From contig JAEKKE010000311.1 in the NCBI GenBank assembly GCA_019510535.1, positions 1 to 8,900 on the forward strand: DNA of 8,900 nt, given 5' to 3'. The first letter of the stretch is position 1, and each line of letters starts with the position of its first letter. The notes under the pieces are model-generated. The model worked only from the letters and a program-made list of their open reading frames with translations, searched no databases and was not told the origin of the DNA. This DNA is from Acidobacteriota bacterium. Lineage in GTDB: Bacteria; Acidobacteriota; Terriglobia; Terriglobales; Acidobacteriaceae. The translations under genes were made by a program, and so were the position numbers. This document shows positions 6,293 to 8,900 of the stretch, one piece after another.

Positions 6293-7777
6293 TCAGAACT
6301 TGTAGATCAGATCTACACCAAAGAAGAACTGGTTCCGTGCAGCTCCTCCGTCGTATCCACGCCGGTCCCACGAATGGTCGAAACGAACCTCAGGCCGAAT
6401 CAGAATCGTGCTGCCGATGTACTGCGTCGCGTAAAACGTATTCTCGGTATATTTGCCAGGGATTCCAGTGCGCTGTCCCTTCTTGTCGTTCAACAGATCG
6501 GAACGGAAGCCAAGATAGAGCTTCGGATTCATCTGGCGGTTGACGTAATTCACCACCGCATACTCCGGAGCTATGCACCGCAACTGTCCTGCCGCACAGA
6601 ACGCTCCGTTAGCGCCGGTCTCTGTCGCCAAAGGATTGCTGACGTTGCCGGCAACATTCGGCACCTCGCGCTCGTACATGTACCAGGCCTCGGTCGCCGT
6701 GTGCCACTTCGCATTGAAGCGGTGGTACCAGGTCGCATCATAGTGCTGCAGGTTGTTGTAGGCGTACTTACCGTCGTTGATGCCGTTCGCGCAGGCATAG
6801 AAGTTGTCGTGATTGCTTTTAGTCGAATAATTCAAGCAGGCAATCGCCGAGGGCTTACGATCGTCGGACCACGGAGCCACATCATGTCCCGCGGATACAC
6901 CCAACTGCACCATCCACTGCTTATTCAGCTTCAACGAACCGATGATGCCCGTATCGGTAAAGGGATCGATGGTATAGAGCAGTGAGTGCGTCATGTTGTA
7001 GTTATTAGGTGCAAGCTGTGCCTCAATACCGGGCACGGAGAGGAAGCGGCCGATACGGATGTTCAATCCCTCTTTCACTGGAAAATAGAGATCGGCATAC
7101 TCAAGCACGGGGTCGAAGCCATACTTCTTGTTGCGCTGCAACAATTGCTGGCTGAAGTAGTCCTTCGCTGTGGTGAAGCGATAGTCAATGCCGTAGAACG
7201 CAGTGAAGTGATATCCGAAGTCGAAGTGTTTCTTCTGCACCGTATCGGGAAGACGTTCGACATACACCACAGCCTGATTCAGCTCAAGACGATTGGGAAA
7301 GATGTCATACGAGACTGGAAAATTGTTTGTACTGGACGTGCTTGCGTTCACGCTGGGTGCAATCCAGCCATAGATTTTGGTGCGCGAGTTCTGCTTCTTC
7401 AGCGCCGTCATCAACGGATAGGCATTGCTATCCGGTACACCGATCGCAGGGGAACCGCCATAGCCCCAGTCAGAGCTTGGAAACGGCGGTGAGTTCAACG
7501 GGGCGTCCGATGCTCTGCGCTCCGGCGCGGGTCCTCCCGGCAGCTTCCCTGTCCGTGTGTCCTGCTGTTGCGTCTCCTGTGCCTGACTGCCCGCAGCAGC
7601 GAGCAAAACAAAACCCGCGCACAGAACGCGGGCCAAAGCATTTTTCCTGTAGGTGTAGTGCGGGGCTTGTGCATCTACGGGCGTTTTCCGCAATGAAAAC
7701 GCCTCTGCACCGCTCTTCCGGGATACCCAGTAACAGGGGAAATGCTCTAAATTGATATTCCATCTACCGTAACTCAT
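6293..7777 (-). CDS. Outer-membrane beta-barrel protein, OmpL-like porin-2 (BBP2) family
   Basis: The protein is 494 residues from the ATG at 7777, or 447 from a TTG at 7636. From about residue 134 (KIYGWIAPSVNAS) onward it alternates polar and aromatic residues as barrel strands do. It ends in GVDLIYKF, the terminal-Phe signature read by the BAM complex. Phrases such as LNIRIGRFLSVPGIE, GIIGSLKLNKQWMVQLGVSAGHD and LIRPEVRFDHSWDRRGYD fit the putative beta-barrel porin-2 family. Cys pairs 314/329 and 394/401 may close disulfide loops. The signal peptide ARVLCAGFVLLAAAGSQA (49-66) is preceded in the long form by 48 residues encoded mostly by the 112-base repeat, which is abnormal. The ATG has AGGAG four bases upstream, but that site is partly inside a hairpin; the TTG has AGGA within the repeat and would give a normal signal peptide. 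I cannot decide between the starts. Function: probably passive uptake; substrate unknown. Confidence 0.82.
   Translation of the reverse strand: MSYGRWNINLEHFPCYWVSRKSGAEAFSLRKTPVDAQAPHYTYRKNALARVLCAGFVLLAAAGSQAQETQQQDTRTGKLPGGPAPERRASDAPLNSPPFPSSDWGYGGSPAIGVPDSNAYPLMTALKKQNSRTKIYGWIAPSVNASTSSTNNFPVSYDIFPNRLELNQAVVYVERLPDTVQKKHFDFGYHFTAFYGIDYRFTTAKDYFSQQLLQRNKKYGFDPVLEYADLYFPVKEGLNIRIGRFLSVPGIEAQLAPNNYNMTHSLLYTIDPFTDTGIIGSLKLNKQWMVQLGVSAGHDVAPWSDDRKPSAIACLNYSTKSNHDNFYACANGINDGKYAYNNLQHYDATWYHRFNAKWHTATEAWYMYEREVPNVAGNVSNPLATETGANGAFCAAGQLRCIAPEYAVVNYVNRQMNPKLYLGFRSDLLNDKKGQRTGIPGKYTENTFYATQYIGSTILIRPEVRFDHSWDRRGYDGGAARNQFFFGVDLIYKF
7636..7747. repeat. 112-base structured palindrome, copy 2, inside the porin 5' frame
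   Basis: This copy aligns with 4447-4558 without gaps (19 differences in 112). Its end arms AGCATTTTTCCTGT (7637-7650) and ACAGGGGAAATGCT (7733-7746) still pair throughout because the two changed pairs are G-T wobbles. The 9-bp central hairpin is unchanged, with one difference in its loop. It sits in the same plus-strand orientation as copy 1, but the gene it abuts is on the minus strand. Read on that strand it is stop-free and in frame, supplying most of residues 11-47 of the long porin form. Its left edge coincides with the possible TTG start at 7636. Confidence 0.8.
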
Positions 7778-7783
7778 AATGCT

Positions 7784-7816
7784 CCTGCTGCCCTGGCGGA
7801 TCCTCAGGGCAGCAGG
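7784..7816 (-). promoter_or_regulatory. Hairpin overlapping the Shine-Dalgarno of the porin ATG
   Basis: CCTGCTGCCCTG (7784-7795) and CAGGGCAGCAGG (7805-7816) form a perfect 12-bp stem with a nine-base loop. On the porin mRNA the downstream arm ends in AGG, the first three bases of the AGGAG before the ATG at 7777, so folding would hide the ribosome site. It lies 75 bases after the stop of the upstream aldo/keto reductase gene and has no T tract, so it is a poor intrinsic terminator for that gene, though it may still slow transcription. Confidence 0.55.
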
Positions 7817-7890
7817 TATGAGCGTATGTCCGGGCCTGATAAAAAAGACGTAGAGAAGTCGCTAAAAGTTCATAAGGAACCAGGCATCCT

Positions 7891-8900
7891 CTACAGCAGA
7901 TCATGATTGCGTTCCGGGAACTGGCGCTGATGCCAATAGGGATACGCTGCCGTTACTTTGCTGGCTTCGTCCAGCTTCGTCATCTGCTCCGGCGTAAGCT
8001 TCCAGCCGACAGCTTTGAAGTTCTGCTTCAACTGTTCTTCGCTACGTCCACCGATGATGATGGTCGATACGGTTGGCCGATGTAACAGCCAGTTCAATGA
8101 GATCTCAGGGACAGACTTTCCGGTCTCCTGCGCAATCGCTTCAATGGCATCGACGACGTTGTACAGGTGTTCGTCCGAGACCTTCGGGCCTGCGGCGATC
8201 ATCTTCTCGTCGTTCAGGCGGCTGGTCGTGGGCTTTGGTTTATTACGGCTGTACTTCCCGGTCAGACGCGCCCATCCAAGCGGAGACCACACAGCCGTGC
8301 CAACCTTCTCGCTCTGGCCCAACGGCATCAGCTCCCACTCGAAGTCACGGCCGATCAGGGAGTAGTAGCTCTGCTGAACGACATACTTCGCCCAGCCGTA
8401 ACGCTCGCTGATGGAGAGAGATTTCATCAACTGCCATCCCGAGAAGTTGGAGCAACCGATGTAGCGGATCTTGCCTTGCTCGACGGCCCTGTTCAGCGTG
8501 TACAGCGTCTCCTCAATGGGCGTCATGGCATCGACCTCGTGCATGTAATACACATCGATATAGTCCGTCCCAAGGCGTTTGAGACTTCCCTCGATCGAGC
8601 GAATGAGATGATGCCGCGATTGACCGGCATCATTGATGCCCTTGCCAAAACGGAAGGTCGCCTTGGTCCCGATCACGAGCTGTCCGCGATCAAGATGGCG
8701 GATCGACTCGCCCAGTACTTTTTCGCTCTCACCGTCGGAGTAAACATCCGCGGTGTCGAAGAAATTAATTCCGGCATCGACGCAGAGATCGACGATGCGT
8801 TTCGCTGCGTCACCCTCCATCAGGCCCCATTCTTTGAAGAACTCGCTGTTACGGCCGAAGGTTCCCGCTCCGAAGCAAAGTTCGGAAACACGCAGACCAG
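7891..8900 (-). CDS. Aldo/keto reductase, N-terminus outside window
   Basis: This is an NADPH-dependent oxidoreductase of the AKR superfamily (TIM barrel), cytoplasmic, reducing aldehydes or ketones. The frame runs open to the window edge: the 26 codons before the internal ATG at 8820 encode GLRVSELCFGAGTFGRNSEF and onward, the usual first strand, so the true start is only a few codons beyond base 8900. Numbered from that internal Met, the catalytic tetrad is Asp22 and Tyr27 (FFDTADVYSDGES), Lys53 (GTKATF) and His94 (VYYMHEVD). IRYIGCSNFSGWQL and the cofactor segment IIIGGRSEEQLKQNF are also present. The sequence resembles the YghZ/AKR12-14 type of open-ended reductase or Kv-beta-like proteins. 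The substrate is unknown. It is followed by a porin on the same strand after 113 bases, so read-through is possible but an operon is not shown. Confidence 0.93.
   Translation of the reverse strand, partial: GLRVSELCFGAGTFGRNSEFFKEWGLMEGDAAKRIVDLCVDAGINFFDTADVYSDGESEKVLGESIRHLDRGQLVIGTKATFRFGKGINDAGQSRHHLIRSIEGSLKRLGTDYIDVYYMHEVDAMTPIEETLYTLNRAVEQGKIRYIGCSNFSGWQLMKSLSISERYGWAKYVVQQSYYSLIGRDFEWELMPLGQSEKVGTAVWSPLGWARLTGKYSRNKPKPTTSRLNDEKMIAAGPKVSDEHLYNVVDAIEAIAQETGKSVPEISLNWLLHRPTVSTIIIGGRSEEQLKQNFKAVGWKLTPEQMTKLDEASKVTAAYPYWHQRQFPERNHDLL

Noticed and set aside
6374..7492. Two adjacent plus-strand open frames opposite the porin
   Set aside because: They are antisense shadows; the minus-strand frame has strand-like barrel periodicity and the terminal Phe signature.
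7864..7880. Small hairpin GTTC/GAAC with four T residues as a terminator for the aldo/keto reductase
   Set aside because: The stem is only four base pairs, too weak to call from sequence alone.
1..8900. CRISPR array, tRNA, rRNA, prophage, toxin-antitoxin or defence genes
   Set aside because: No regularly spaced repeats, no cloverleaf-like sequence, and no coding region with such domains was found; all sizeable genes have housekeeping or transport families.

Overview
The window is ordinary, high-GC, tightly packed bacterial chromosome. It suggests a Gram-negative soil acidobacterium of the Terriglobia type (Granulicella, Terriglobus, Edaphobacter or a relative). Two things support this: an outer-membrane barrel protein ending in phenylalanine, and a lipoprotein whose mature end (Cys, then NPGPPKPPSL) resembles fibronectin-type lipoproteins I associate with that phylum. 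The assignment is inference and was not tested by a search.

Layout: (1) 1-818, plus strand, the C-terminal part of a PLP-dependent Orn/Lys/Arg decarboxylase cut by the window edge, ending at a strong hairpin (820-857). (2) 995-2808, minus strand, a two-gene unit: a fibronectin type III lipoprotein whose stop overlaps the start of a fumarylacetoacetate-hydrolase-family enzyme by an ATGA. (3) 2941-3666, plus strand, divergent, an XRE/cupin regulator. (4) 3743-4318, minus strand, a HAD-fold 5'(3')-deoxyribonucleotidase. (5) 4582-6225, plus strand, a DHA2/EmrB-type 14-helix drug exporter. (6) 6293-7777, minus strand, an OmpL-like outer-membrane barrel (putative porin-2 family). (7) 7891-8900, minus strand, an aldo/keto reductase cut at its N-terminus by the window edge. 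Apart from the lipoprotein/hydrolase pair the genes look like single transcription units. Three of the convergent junctions (decarboxylase/hydrolase, regulator/nucleotidase, exporter/porin) hold large hairpins.

The unusual content is in the non-coding DNA. Two related palindromes sharing GTTTGTCATNTCG arms occupy two convergent gaps (882-972 and 3674-3718). A second family, a 112-base structured palindrome, is present twice in the same orientation (4447-4558 and 7636-7747; about 83 percent identity with no gaps by hand alignment). Each copy sits at the 5' end of a gene for a membrane protein. The second copy lies inside the open frame of the porin, between a well-placed ATG and the signal peptide, and a 12-bp hairpin overlaps the Shine-Dalgarno of that ATG. 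No CRISPR array, tRNA, rRNA, transposase, integrase, phage or toxin-antitoxin gene was seen, and no new multi-gene system. No gene-free stretch exceeds 300 bases; the longest is 4319-4581.
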